A DNA stretch of 64,000 bases from Bacillota bacterium (lineage in GTDB: Bacteria > Bacillota > Clostridia > Peptostreptococcales > Anaerovoracaceae), in the NCBI GenBank assembly GCA_017522185.1, contig JAFWZZ010000035.1:62001-126000 (forward strand). Direction: 5' to 3'. Below are positions 32,868 to 42,263 of this stretch, piece by piece; the stretch's first letter is position 1, and each line of letters opens with the position of its first letter. The translations under genes were made by a program, and so were the position numbers. The notes under the pieces are model-generated. The model was not told where the DNA came from. It was given only the letters and a program-made list of their open reading frames with translations, and did no database searches.

Positions 32868-33050
32868 AAAAAGCGGCATATTGCTGTGAGAGACTTTTCG
32901 CGAAGGCGAAGTACAATCATACAAGGATACGAAGAAAGGGTTTGGATGGAGTTTGATACTAATTTTATCAAACTCCCCAAACCCTCTGAGTACGTTGTCT
33001 ATGATTGTTTCGCCTGTGTGTTTGTCGCAAGCAGCAATATTGCCGCTTTT
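32868..33050. repeat. Long imperfect hairpin, possible 153-base miniature element inside a terminator
   Basis: The outer stem is AAAAAGCGGCATATTG (32868-32883) with CAATATTGCCGCTTTT (33035-33050). Inside, GGCGAA-N2-ACAATCATA pairs with TATGATTGT-TTCGCC (33000-33014), GGGTTTGG (32938) with CCAAACCC (32977), and GGAGTTTGAT (32948) with ATCAAACTCC (32967). ATATTG occurs at both ends of the inner 153 bases (32878-32883 and 33037-33042), as a target duplication would. Joined, the flanks give a terminator like that at 16880. No coding frame is evident in this 287-base gap. Confidence 0.55.
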
Positions 33051-33078
33051 CTAATTTACAAACAGGCAAATCCAAACC

Positions 33079-35616
33079 CTATTTTCTTCTCGCGTCAAGA
33101 ATCACTTTCACAATCTGAATCACCAGTGTTGGTGCGAACGCCAGACCGGCTACCCAGCCCAGCTGTGTGCTTGTCAGGGATGCGATACCGAATGCGGTAC
33201 CGAATACCGGCATCATCAGGATGCACAATAACAGGCCGACACCGACTACGAATGCACCGATGGTGTACAGGTTGGTCAGTAGACCCAGCTTGAAGATGGA
33301 CTGCTTGCCTCTGGAGTTGAATCCATGCCACAGTCTTGCCCAGCACAGCGTTGCGAATGCCATGGTGGATGCAGTTACCACGCCGTCAGGCAGACCCTGA
33401 TAGAAGGCAACGCAGGTTGCGATGGCAATCAGCAGACCCTGCAGGCCAATCTGAATCATGGTGTCACGGGTCAGAACGGACTCGTCACGAGGACGAGGCT
33501 TTTCGTGGATCAGAGCCGGATTAGATGGTTCCATACTGATGGCCAGGGCAGGTAAGCTGTCTGTAATCAGGTTGATGAATAGCAACTGTACTGCGGTGAA
33601 CGGCGCAGGCAGTGCCATGATGGATGCGTAGATTACCATCAGGATGGCTGCGAAGTTACCGGATAATAAGAACTTAATGGCGTTCTTGATGTTTTCGTAA
33701 ACGTTTCTGCCGTTTAATACGGACTTGATAATGGTAGCAAAGTTATCGTCTGTCAGAATCATGGAAGCGGAATCCTTCGCAACTTCCGTACCTGTGATAC
33801 CCATTGCCACGCCCACGTCTGCGCTCTTCAGGGCAGGTGCGTCGTTGACACCGTCGCCGGTCATGGCTGCGATGTGGCCGTGATCCTGCCATGCCTGCAC
33901 GATTCTGATTTTGTTGTCAGGGCTTACACGGGCGTAAACGCTGATGTGTTCTAACTTTTCGCTTAATTCGTCATCGCTCATGGCATCCAGTTCAGGACCG
34001 GTAACCGCCATGTCACCTTCCTGCATGATGCCGATTCTTCTCGCGATGGCAGAAGCGGTAATCTTGTGGTCGCCTGTAATCATAACCGGTTTGATGCCGG
34101 CCGCGATACAGTCTGCAACCGCCTGGGCGGACTCTACTCTAGGAGGGTCCATTTCAGCCATCAGGCCGATGTATTCTAAATCGTGTTCGTCATCAAAGGT
34201 CAGTTCGCGCTCGCCTTCCACGAAACGTCTTGCGAATGCCAGAACACGGAGCCCTTCGTTAGACAGATCAAAGTTCTTCTGACGGATCTCTTCTTTGTCA
34301 GCTTCGGACAGGTTTACGGTTCTGTCCAGGATCACGTCCAGGGCACCCTTTGTGTAGATCACGTATCTGCCGTCGATGTGGTGCAGGGTGCTCATCAGCT
34401 TTCTGTCGGAGTCGAAAGGCAGTTCCGCCAGTCTTGGGAACTGCGCTCTGGTCGCTTCGTAGTCGCCGCCGCCAGCCATATAGTAGTCAACAAAAGCGGT
34501 TTCGGTCGGGTCGCCGGCAGTCACGCCGTCTACCAGAGCCGTGTCGTTACATAATACGGATGCCTGAATCAGGGCGTCTTTGTTTTCGTCAGCAACTACA
34601 ACCTGTTCCACGGTCATCTTGTTCTGCGTCAATGTACCGGTCTTGTCGGAGCAGATAACGGATACGCAGCCCAGGCCTTCTACCGCGTTCAGGTTCTTGA
34701 TGATAGCGTTCTGGTCGGCCATACGGGATGTGCCGATAGCCAGGGAGATGGTGATGATGGAAGACAGGGCTTCCGGAATTGCTGCAACAGCCAGTGCCAC
34801 CGCGAAGAGCAGGGACTCTGTCATCGGCATGCCTCTGTATACATTCAGTGCGAATACCACAACGCAGATGGCGATGATGGCGATGGACAGCTTCTTGCTG
34901 AAGTTATCCATGGTTACCTGCAGCGGCGTCTTTCTTTCTGCCGTGTTGTTCATCAGATCGGCAATCTTGCCCAGCTCAGTGGAAAGACCAACGCCGGTGA
35001 TGATTGCAGTACCTCTGCCGTAAGTTACCAGGGAGCCGGAGAAGACCATGTTCTTCTGGTCGCCCAGGGCAACTTTTTCGGCCTCGATGATATCAGTGAT
35101 TTTTTCAACGCCTTCGGATTCCCCGGTCAGGGAGCTTTCGTTCACCTTCAGGGAGAAGCTTTCGATCAGTCTGCCGTCGCCTGGAATGACGTCGCCGGCT
35201 TCCAGTCTGATGATGTCGCCGCATACCAGTTCAGATGCGTCAATTTCCATCGGCTGGCCGTTACGGATGACCTTGGCGATTGGAGCGGACAGTTTCTTGA
35301 GGGATTCCAGAGACTTCTCCGCCTTCAGGTACTGGACTGTACCCAGAATCGCATTGAGGATCAATACGGTGATGATAACGATGGTACTTTCCAGATTCCC
35401 GGTGGACAAAGAGATCAGCGCCGCGATAATCAGGATGATTACCAGCAGATCCTTAAACTGTTCCAGAAAAACCTGGAGTACGCTTTTCTTTTTCTTTTCA
35501 TAGAGTTTGTTTTCCCCGAACTGTTCCCGGTTTTTCTGGATCTGTTCTCCAGTCAGACCTTCCATGCCGGAGGAAAATTCGGTGAAAATGTCAGATACAT
35601 TCTTGTTGAAATACAT
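33079..35616 (-). CDS. P-type cation ATPase (Ca2+/Mn2+ class IIA)
   Basis: An 845-residue cation pump. Visible are the actuator loop SSLTGESEGVEK, transmembrane motif AAIPEALSSIITISLAIG (PEAL ion-site helix), phosphorylation site ICSD324-KTGTLTQNKM, nucleotide-site KGALDVILDR, and hinge MTGDGVNDAPALKSADVGVAMG. About ten hydrophobic helices. The start 35616 follows AGGAGGTTCGAA; an upstream ATG lies in the riboswitch terminator region. A yybP-ykoY aptamer precedes it, so the pump is probably a manganese (or Mn/Ca) exporter, like Lactococcus YoaB. Substrate is inferred from the riboswitch. Confidence 0.94.
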   Translation of the reverse strand: MYFNKNVSDIFTEFSSGMEGLTGEQIQKNREQFGENKLYEKKKKSVLQVFLEQFKDLLVIILIIAALISLSTGNLESTIVIITVLILNAILGTVQYLKAEKSLESLKKLSAPIAKVIRNGQPMEIDASELVCGDIIRLEAGDVIPGDGRLIESFSLKVNESSLTGESEGVEKITDIIEAEKVALGDQKNMVFSGSLVTYGRGTAIITGVGLSTELGKIADLMNNTAERKTPLQVTMDNFSKKLSIAIIAICVVVFALNVYRGMPMTESLLFAVALAVAAIPEALSSIITISLAIGTSRMADQNAIIKNLNAVEGLGCVSVICSDKTGTLTQNKMTVEQVVVADENKDALIQASVLCNDTALVDGVTAGDPTETAFVDYYMAGGGDYEATRAQFPRLAELPFDSDRKLMSTLHHIDGRYVIYTKGALDVILDRTVNLSEADKEEIRQKNFDLSNEGLRVLAFARRFVEGERELTFDDEHDLEYIGLMAEMDPPRVESAQAVADCIAAGIKPVMITGDHKITASAIARRIGIMQEGDMAVTGPELDAMSDDELSEKLEHISVYARVSPDNKIRIVQAWQDHGHIAAMTGDGVNDAPALKSADVGVAMGITGTEVAKDSASMILTDDNFATIIKSVLNGRNVYENIKNAIKFLLSGNFAAILMVIYASIMALPAPFTAVQLLFINLITDSLPALAISMEPSNPALIHEKPRPRDESVLTRDTMIQIGLQGLLIAIATCVAFYQGLPDGVVTASTMAFATLCWARLWHGFNSRGKQSIFKLGLLTNLYTIGAFVVGVGLLLCILMMPVFGTAFGIASLTSTQLGWVAGLAFAPTLVIQIVKVILDARRK

Positions 35617-35659
35617 TTCGAACCTCCTGTTTGTCGTATTTAGTATAACCGATTTATAC

Positions 35660-35708
35660 AAAAAAGAGACTTCCAAGATAGTCACGCAAAAACTATCTTA
35701 AAAGTCTC
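35660..35708 (-). terminator. Riboswitch-controlled terminator
   Basis: On the - strand GAGACTTTTAAGATAG and CTATCTTGGAAGTCTC pair around TTTTTGCGTGA, followed by TTTTTTG. Its 5' arm overlaps the last bases of the aptamer (35701-35708), so folding of the ligand-bound aptamer would prevent termination. Confidence 0.85.
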
Positions 35709-35797
35709 GCTATTTCAAGTAAATGCGGACCTACCCGCCAGGCAGATCGTATTGACGCAAGTTACTACAGCCGCAGCTGCAAGCTACTCCCCTTTAA
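35701..35797 (-). ncRNA. yybP-ykoY (Mn2+-sensing) riboswitch
   Basis: Reading the - strand from 35797: AAAGGGGAGTAGC, a first hairpin leg, GTCAATACG, a second leg GCCTGGCGGGTAGGTCC, and the closing AGCGAGACTTT at 35701. The GGGGAGTAGC and GCGAGAC loops are the conserved, metal-coordinating parts of this class, and AAAG/CTTT closes P1. It precedes a P-type ATPase, a known target of the class. The downstream terminator makes it a transcriptional ON switch for Mn2+. Confidence 0.85.
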
Positions 35798-35831
35798 ACA
35801 TGATATCAAGGAATATTCTTTTTGTGCGATA

Positions 35832-35860
35832 AATATATCACAAATTTGCCATTTTTGCAA
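35832..35860 (-). promoter_or_regulatory. Promoter for the riboswitch/ATPase transcript
   Basis: On the - strand TTGCAA (35860-35855) and TATATT (35837-35832), spacer 17, place the start about 25 bases before the aptamer. Confidence 0.65.
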
Positions 35861-35903
35861 GAGTTTATGGTAGAATAATCCCGTAAAGGAGTTTTGGCAG
35901 AAG

Positions 35904-36704
35904 ATGAAAGAAGACGCTTTTTTTCTCGGACAGCTGGCGGACAAAATCGACCAGTGCGAGAATAAATATATTACAACCTATACCAGTTTCATGGACGGAC
36001 ACCAGCAGTCCATCGCCCGGATCCACTGCCGGAAGAACTTTATCCCTGTGGCGGATGAAGACAGGTACGGACCTGGCGACATGGGCAGTATCCCGGCAAC
36101 CCGCAGCATTTTCTACGGCGGTTACCCGGACGCGGAGCGGGTGATTCTCATCAACCTGCCCGACTATGCCTTCCTGGAGAATGAAAATCCCCTGACCGTT
36201 ATCCGCGCGACGAAAGCCGAGGGCAGTCGCGAGCTGACACACCGGGACTATCTGGGCTCTCTCGTAGGTCTGGGCATCAAAAGAGAACTTCTCGGCGACA
36301 TCCTGGTCAGGGAAGACGGGGCGGATATCATCTGCATGAGCGACATCGCGGAGTTCATTCTGATGAACTACTGCAAGGCCGGCAGGACCAACCTGAGCCT
36401 GGAGCAGAGAGACATCAAAGACCTCATCGTCCCCGCGCGCAAGACCCAGATGATCACTGATACGGTGGCATCACTGAGACTGGACAGCGTAGCCGCATCG
36501 GCCTTTGGCTTGTCCCGGGGAAAAGCCAGCGAGGCCATTACCCGCGGCATCGTCTTTGTGAACCACATGGAAGTGACAAAGCCGGACTACCAGCTCAGCG
36601 AGGGCGACAGGATTACCCTCCGGGGAAAAGGTAAGGCAGTATTAAGTGAAATTGGCGGGAAATCCCGCAAAGACAGACAATATATCAAGATTGAGAGGTA
36701 CTGA
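35904..36704 (+). CDS. ylmH: YlmH-family S4-domain RNA-binding protein
   Basis: A 266-residue protein of the YlmH family. The N-terminal two thirds are the YlmH-specific domain (FMDGHQQSIARIHCRK-like opening, AERVILINLPDYAF, LTHRDYLGSLVGLGIKRELLGDI); the C-terminal S4 domain (about 183-250) has LRLDSVAASAFGLSRGKASEAITRG and LRGKGKAVLSEIGGKSRKDR. YlmH binds the ribosome and takes part in alanine tailing of stalled nascent chains. In many Firmicutes it lies in the division-gene region, whereas here it pairs with a CoA-transferase gene two bases away. The Shine-Dalgarno AAAGGAG is 12 bases upstream, a long spacing. Confidence 0.9.
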   Translation: MKEDAFFLGQLADKIDQCENKYITTYTSFMDGHQQSIARIHCRKNFIPVADEDRYGPGDMGSIPATRSIFYGGYPDAERVILINLPDYAFLENENPLTVIRATKAEGSRELTHRDYLGSLVGLGIKRELLGDILVREDGADIICMSDIAEFILMNYCKAGRTNLSLEQRDIKDLIVPARKTQMITDTVASLRLDSVAASAFGLSRGKASEAITRGIVFVNHMEVTKPDYQLSEGDRITLRGKGKAVLSEIGGKSRKDRQYIKIERY

Positions 36705-36706
36705 AT

Positions 36707-38047
36707 ATGGATTTTACAAAAGAGTATCAGCAGAAATTAATCACACCGGAAGCAGCTGCAAAGATCATTCAGGACGGCGACTGCGTGGACTTTGCCCAAG
36801 GGTGTTCCTTCCCGAGAACCTTTGAGCGCGCGTTAGCAGAACGCGTCGGGGAAGTGAAAGACGTGCAGCTCCGTTCCGCCATCAGTGTGGCACCGCTGCA
36901 GACCGTGGAAAAGGACCCGGAAGGCAAATCCTTTACCTTCAACCTGTGGCACTGCTCCGGCCTGGACCGCAAATACGTAAACAAAGGCCAGGCATATTTC
37001 GAACCGATGCTGTTCAGACACTGCGGCCCTTACTATACCAAAGGCTACGTGGACGTGGACGTTGCGGTCATTACCGTGGCACCGATGGACCGTTTCGGCA
37101 ACTTCAGCTTTGGTCTGTCCAACTGCACCAACCAGGATATTCTGGACAAGGCGAAGACTATCATCGTAGAAGTCAACGAAACCATGCCTGTAATTTTCGG
37201 TCTGACTGCTGACCGCATCCATATTTCTCAGGTTGACTATGTCATCGAAAGTGTGGATCCTGTTGCGGCCCTGCCGGATGCGGCCCCTGCAACGGAAGAC
37301 GAAATCGCCATCGCTAACTTCATCTTCCCACATCTGGAAGATGAAATCACCCTGCAGCTGGGTATCGGCGGCATGCCGGATACGCTGGGGTCTTTGATTG
37401 CCGAATCCGATCTGAAGGACCTGGGCATGCATACGGAACTGATGGCAAGTGCATACCTGAAGCTGTACGAAGCAGGCAAGATTACTGACCGCAAGAAGAC
37501 TATCGACCGCGGCAAGGGCATCTTCGGAACCTGCATGGGCACCAGAGAGCTCTATGACTTCCTGCACTACAACTCCAACATTCTGTCTGCACCGATGACT
37601 TACACCAACGATCCGGCAGTTATCAAGCAGCACCAGAAGTTCGTTTCCATCAACAGCTGCATTTCCATGGACCTGTACGGACAGGTTTGCTCCGAGTCCG
37701 CAGGCACCAGACATATCAGCGGCACCGGCGGCCAGCTGGACTTCGTAACAGGCGCATTCGAAAGCCCTGGCGGCAAAGCATTCCTGACCATGAAGTCCTA
37801 CAACAAAGGCAAGGACGGTGTGATGCGTTCTAACATCCTGCCGAAGTTTACAGACGGTTCCATCATTACCACACCGAGAACCCAGGCACCGTTCATGGTA
37901 ACAGAACAGGGTATTGCCAACCTGACAGGCAAGACCACTTGGGAAAGAGCAGAAGCCATCATCGGCATCGCACATCCTGACTTCCGTGAAGAGCTGATTC
38001 AGGCAGCAGAAGCACAGGGTATCTGGAGAAAGAGCAATAAGAGATAG
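36707..38047 (+). CDS. Butyryl-CoA:acetate-type CoA-transferase
   Basis: A 446-residue protein of the acetyl-CoA hydrolase/transferase family, in the branch with butyryl-CoA:acetate and 4-hydroxybutyrate CoA-transferases. Conserved stretches include ITVAPMDRFGNFSFGLSN, the IIVEVNETMP segment, LQLGIGGMPDTLGSLI, ISMDLYGQVCSES and GGAFESPGGKAFL-like segment (TGAFESPGGKAF). It transfers CoA between acids and so ends butyrate or a similar fermentation. It follows ylmH by two bases and is closed by a terminator. Chain-length preference cannot be set from sequence by eye. Confidence 0.85.
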   Translation: MDFTKEYQQKLITPEAAAKIIQDGDCVDFAQGCSFPRTFERALAERVGEVKDVQLRSAISVAPLQTVEKDPEGKSFTFNLWHCSGLDRKYVNKGQAYFEPMLFRHCGPYYTKGYVDVDVAVITVAPMDRFGNFSFGLSNCTNQDILDKAKTIIVEVNETMPVIFGLTADRIHISQVDYVIESVDPVAALPDAAPATEDEIAIANFIFPHLEDEITLQLGIGGMPDTLGSLIAESDLKDLGMHTELMASAYLKLYEAGKITDRKKTIDRGKGIFGTCMGTRELYDFLHYNSNILSAPMTYTNDPAVIKQHQKFVSINSCISMDLYGQVCSESAGTRHISGTGGQLDFVTGAFESPGGKAFLTMKSYNKGKDGVMRSNILPKFTDGSIITTPRTQAPFMVTEQGIANLTGKTTWERAEAIIGIAHPDFREELIQAAEAQGIWRKSNKR

Positions 38048-38143
38048 AAACTAAATATAGATGATTGAGGCTTTGGCATCTTGTCACGAAAGAATTCAGC
38101 TTAATACAAAAAACTTTTCAGAACAAAGATAATCTTCTGAACA

Positions 38144-38172
38144 AAAAGGAGCTCCCTGTGGGAGCTCCTTTT
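38144..38172 (+). terminator. Intrinsic terminator after the CoA-transferase gene
   Basis: AAAAGGAGCTCCC and GGGAGCTCCTTTT pair around TGT, with T after. It could also serve the - strand secreted-protein gene that ends at 38197. Confidence 0.85.
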
Positions 38173-38196
38173 AATAGTGTACGGATGATATCAGGT

Positions 38197-40284
38197 CTAC
38201 ATCTTTATCTTTTTCACTTTAGACCACTTTGAATAATATGGACCGCCATCGGCATTGCTGACTGCTCTAATTTTAACGTAGTAGGTTTTTCTCTTTTGAA
38301 CAAAGCCATTTTCACGCATGGTATCCTTTTTTCCTGCCGTCATGGTGTAGGTTGTCTTCTTGTTCTTGAAGTTTTTGTCTGTGGAGAACATTAACTCCAG
38401 ATAAGCGGCCTTTCCGGCATACTTTTTCCATTTTACAACCATGATACCATTCTTTTTTGATACAGAGCTGATGGTTACCGGTTTTACGGTAACACTCTTT
38501 GTAGATACCGTAATCTTCTTCCAAGGGCTGCGAATGATTGTCTTTCCGTTAGCTGTTTTTACTTCCACATAATTCGCTACGCGGAAATAGTAGGTCTTGT
38601 TCTTCTTCAGATTTTTGAAGAGAACATCCTCGGATTTTACTTTTTTCTGCTTATAGTTTTTAAAGTTTTTGTTTGTAGACCACTGCACGACAGAGCCGTT
38701 GCCGCTTGTTCCCTTCAGGCGGATATGGGTGTTGCCCTTGTCATATACCCATAGCTTTCCCACTTTGTATGGATACAACAGTTCAACCTGACCATAGGTT
38801 TCAGTGTCGTCTACTGTTGCCACCTGTGCAGTGACCTTCGTGTAGGTTCCATTCTGCATTTTAATGTTGCCGGTTTTGATGGTATAAGAGTTTGTGTTTC
38901 GCTGCAGATTGGTCTTTTTTATGGTGTTTCTATCCGATCCTGTAATGTAACCGACTTTGGTTGTTACAGGCACCTTATCCCATCCGATGACATAGTTGTT
39001 GTTTACAACGTTCTTCACGTACGCTTTGTCGATGTAATATTTCACATACTGTGCGTTGAGATATTTGATTTCCCCGTTGAACCAAAATGCAATTCGGGAA
39101 TCGCTGGATTCTGCAGGGAATGTATCAATCTTTACTCCATTCTGGAAGTAATGATCGATTGCAACACTGCCTGCAATATCTGCAGTAGGCTTCAGGTAGG
39201 TGGTTCCTTTTGGAATGCCATCGATTTTCGCTTTGGTTGCGCCGGCAGGAAGCGGCTTATCCTTCGGATAAAGGTTTAAGCATCTGGAATCAATGTATAC
39301 CACATACCAGCTATCTCTGGCCATCGCATTATATGACATATAGTAAACTTCGTTGCCGCCTAAAAACGCACATTTATAGTAGGTCGTTTTGTCTCCTGGA
39401 ATATTGGAAGGAATCGGTGTTGCATCCAGAACTCTTACTTCATCAGTAGAACAAATGTAGGAATATCCGGATTTCAGCAACCCAGGTTTTTGAGAAATTT
39501 TAATGGAATTTGTTGTGATTCTGCCGTCAGCAACATAGTTGTCTGCCGCAGTCTCTGAGATATATTCGTCATTCTCATAAATGTTCAGCCATACTTTGTT
39601 TCTTGGAATTTTATAGAATCCTGCCGGATGAGATCGGTAAAGCAGCCAAGCCTTACAAAGCGTTGTAGAATAGCTTCCATCTCCGCCGTATGCTTTATAG
39701 CCCGGACTCCAGATAGTAACATACTGGTCGTTGTATTCTACAACCTCATACTTTTCTCCTTCGACAGCCTTGTACTCCTGGGCATGGCGATCAAAAGAAT
39801 CATAATACCATCCAATCTGCACATCAGATTCGTATCTGCTGCCTTGACCGGTAAGTCCGGCATTATGGTGCAGATTGTACAAATGCTGGGTATTGTCGTA
39901 AATAATCCATCTGTAATCGACAGTTTTACCTTGAATCTTATAGCCGTGTCTTTCTCCTTCACTGTTTACAAGAGACTTTACGCCAACTCCCACGCCTGTG
40001 CCGGTAATCTTTTCTTTTTCCACATTGTTGTTTCCACCATGTAGATAGGCTTCGCCGATGGCTTTGATTTCAGGAACACACTTTGATAGTTTCTTTTCAG
40101 TTCCAAGCCCTGGCCCCAGATTATTATTCGGGTCCTGTTCATACCATGCATGACTAGGCTGTGGGTTCGGAGTCACACTCATTGCATCGACATGATCTGT
40201 CGCAATGAATAGTCCGCACGCTAAAAGCATCATGCACATCATACCGCTGACGATACGTCCACGATGGATTCTTTTCATCTTCAT
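38197..40284 (-). CDS. Large secreted protein with C-terminal fibronectin-III-like repeats
   Basis: A 695-residue exported protein. Residues 1-34 form a signal peptide (MKMKR..., hydrophobic core MMCMMLLACGLFIA, cleavage near VDA). The middle part is rich in Tyr, Asn and Gly and I recognise no enzyme motif. Two Fn3-like modules occupy about 505-595 and 600-695, each with TYYFRV/TYYVKIRAVS-type strands and Ser-Pro-Trp/Ser-Lys-Trp ends. It has no cell-wall anchor motif. The ATG follows GAGGAGGGAGTGC. It shares style with the secreted proteins at 58325 and 60214. Probably a surface or adhesion protein; function unknown. Confidence 0.75.
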   Translation of the reverse strand: MKMKRIHRGRIVSGMMCMMLLACGLFIATDHVDAMSVTPNPQPSHAWYEQDPNNNLGPGLGTEKKLSKCVPEIKAIGEAYLHGGNNNVEKEKITGTGVGVGVKSLVNSEGERHGYKIQGKTVDYRWIIYDNTQHLYNLHHNAGLTGQGSRYESDVQIGWYYDSFDRHAQEYKAVEGEKYEVVEYNDQYVTIWSPGYKAYGGDGSYSTTLCKAWLLYRSHPAGFYKIPRNKVWLNIYENDEYISETAADNYVADGRITTNSIKISQKPGLLKSGYSYICSTDEVRVLDATPIPSNIPGDKTTYYKCAFLGGNEVYYMSYNAMARDSWYVVYIDSRCLNLYPKDKPLPAGATKAKIDGIPKGTTYLKPTADIAGSVAIDHYFQNGVKIDTFPAESSDSRIAFWFNGEIKYLNAQYVKYYIDKAYVKNVVNNNYVIGWDKVPVTTKVGYITGSDRNTIKKTNLQRNTNSYTIKTGNIKMQNGTYTKVTAQVATVDDTETYGQVELLYPYKVGKLWVYDKGNTHIRLKGTSGNGSVVQWSTNKNFKNYKQKKVKSEDVLFKNLKKNKTYYFRVANYVEVKTANGKTIIRSPWKKITVSTKSVTVKPVTISSVSKKNGIMVVKWKKYAGKAAYLELMFSTDKNFKNKKTTYTMTAGKKDTMRENGFVQKRKTYYVKIRAVSNADGGPYYSKWSKVKKIKM

Positions 40285-40413
40285 TTCTGCACTCCCTCCT
40301 CTGGCTGCATTCTTTGCAGAATGATATTCTTTTTATATGCTCTATTGTAACAGAAAAAAATCTGCATTTTCCAATAGGGTGTGAACAGTAGCTTTTCAGG
40401 TGCGAAATGAAAA

Positions 40414-40447
40414 TAGCCCCCTGACATGTCTGTCAGAGGGCTGTATT
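40414..40447 (-). terminator. Intrinsic terminator after the acyl-CoA synthetase gene
   Basis: On the - strand AGCCCTCTGACA and TGTCAGGGGGCT pair around GACA, followed by ATTTTC. The gap between 40285 and 40471 holds nothing else clear beyond a weak TACAAT-like -10 for the secreted-protein gene. Confidence 0.78.
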
Positions 40448-40471
40448 TATTGTGCATTTGATGCCATTTGC

Positions 40472-42205
40472 TTATAAATTCTTTGTTTCTTCGTATCTCT
40501 TTACCTTACCGGTTGTGGTCTTTACCATCGGCTGGTCGGTTGTGATGACTCTTAAAATCTGCTTGTAAACAGGCAGGGTTTCGTTGATAGCGTCGATGTC
40601 GCCTTTGATGTGTGCGTTGATGGCGTCAGCGTCGGTCAGGCCGTGTTCTTCCTTCATCACGTCTGGCTTGTAAACGATCTTTGTGGACAGAGCGATGTCA
40701 CGCTCGTCGTCGCCTTTCTGCTGGCCGAAGACCATCACTTCTTCCACGTATGGCAGGTTGGCAATCAGCACTTCGATTTCTTCTGGGTAAACGTTCTTGC
40801 CGTTCTTCAGGACGATGACGTTCTTCTTTCTGCCGCAGATATATACGTAACCGCCTTCGGAGATATATGCCAGGTCGCCTGTGTGCAGCCAGCCGTCAAC
40901 CAGGGTTTCCGCTGTGGCTTCTTCGTTTTCAAAGTAGCCGTGCATTACGTTTGGACCGCGGGCGATTAATTCGCCGATGCCTTCTTCGTTCGGCTGGTCA
41001 ATCTTTACTTCTACGCCCTCAATCGGACGGCCGATGGAGCCGTATTCCTGGAACTGGTGGTTTTCTGCTGTGATAACAGGAGCCGCTTCTGTCATACCGT
41101 AGCCCTGTACCGCAGTGATACCAAAGTCGTTAAAGCCTTCGATGGCTTCAGGGTCGATGGCTGCAGCACCGGAGATGACGAAACGCAGGTTTCCGCCCAG
41201 CTGATCCAGAATCTCCTTGAACAGCTTACGACGGATGTCGATGCCAAACTTCAGTAAGAACTTGGATAGCTTACGTCCGAAGGCAACCTTCTTTTCCATG
41301 CCCTGTTTCTTTACGGTAGCCATGACTCTCTTGTAGATGGATTCTACCAGCAGAGGCACACAGAAGAAGAGGGAAACTTTGTATTCCACGATGTTCTTCT
41401 GCAGGTACTTCAGGCCGTCACAGTATGCTGTGGCAGCACCGCCGCCGATCATAACCAGCTGGCCTGTAGAACCGAATGTATGATGGTATGGCAGGAATGC
41501 CATGTTTACGTCAGTGCTTCTTACGTCCTCGCAGCGCAGCAGGGCGTACACGTTGGATGTCAGGTTATCCTGAGACAGCATAACCGCTTTCGCCATGGAT
41601 GTGGTACCGGAAGTGAATAACAGGATGGTAACCGCATGTGGATCGATTGGCAGGTTCAGGTATGTGTCGTCGCCGGATTCCAGAATCTTACGGCCTTCTT
41701 CCATCAAAGCAGGTACGGACAGTTCGTCACCGTGTTCACGCATCGCGATGAAGGTCTTTACCTGTGTCTTGCCATTCTTCTTGATTTCTTCGATGATGTC
41801 TGTCATGTCAGGGTCGTAGATTAAAACGTCCGCATAACTTCTGATCAGGGAAGATTCCAGCTCTTCGTATGGAAGGCCTCTGTCCAGCGGTACGCAGGTG
41901 CCCAGTCCGCACAGTACTGCGAAGTAGGACTGCAGCCAAGGGTAGCTGTTCTTGCCGATGACAGCGATATTCTTTCCTGCAAAACCTGCCTGCAGCATGC
42001 CTGCACCCAGTTCATTTACCTGGTCACGGAACATTTCGAAAGTAATGTATTCATAAGAAATATCAGTCTTGCTCTTTTTATGTTTGATAATGAAAGCGTT
42101 GTTTTTAGGGTATCTTGCTGCACTGCCGTTTAACAGTTCTCTTAAGTCGCGATACTTCGGCAGATCCAGGTTAAACGCCGGTTTCAGATGTTGTAATTCT
42201 TTCAT
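40472..42205 (-). CDS. Long-chain acyl-CoA synthetase-like AMP-forming ligase
   Basis: A 577-residue adenylate-forming enzyme: P-loop ILLFTSGTTSMAKAVM (residues about 195-210), GYGMTEAAPVI, GWLHTGDLAYI, YICGRKKNVIVLKNGKNVYPEEIE and the C-terminal catalytic lysine in KTTTGKVKRYE. It activates a carboxylic acid (probably a fatty acid) with ATP and CoA. The gene is transcribed from a TTGACA-N17-TAATAT promoter back-to-back with the DUF1836 gene and shares palindromic operators with it. The ATG follows AAAGGAGACCACATAA. Confidence 0.92.
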   Translation of the reverse strand: MKELQHLKPAFNLDLPKYRDLRELLNGSAARYPKNNAFIIKHKKSKTDISYEYITFEMFRDQVNELGAGMLQAGFAGKNIAVIGKNSYPWLQSYFAVLCGLGTCVPLDRGLPYEELESSLIRSYADVLIYDPDMTDIIEEIKKNGKTQVKTFIAMREHGDELSVPALMEEGRKILESGDDTYLNLPIDPHAVTILLFTSGTTSMAKAVMLSQDNLTSNVYALLRCEDVRSTDVNMAFLPYHHTFGSTGQLVMIGGGAATAYCDGLKYLQKNIVEYKVSLFFCVPLLVESIYKRVMATVKKQGMEKKVAFGRKLSKFLLKFGIDIRRKLFKEILDQLGGNLRFVISGAAAIDPEAIEGFNDFGITAVQGYGMTEAAPVITAENHQFQEYGSIGRPIEGVEVKIDQPNEEGIGELIARGPNVMHGYFENEEATAETLVDGWLHTGDLAYISEGGYVYICGRKKNVIVLKNGKNVYPEEIEVLIANLPYVEEVMVFGQQKGDDERDIALSTKIVYKPDVMKEEHGLTDADAINAHIKGDIDAINETLPVYKQILRVITTDQPMVKTTTGKVKRYEETKNL

Positions 42206-42263
42206 TTATGTGGTCTCCTTTACCAAAAATAGAGGAAATACATAGTCCTCTTCATAATTTAAC

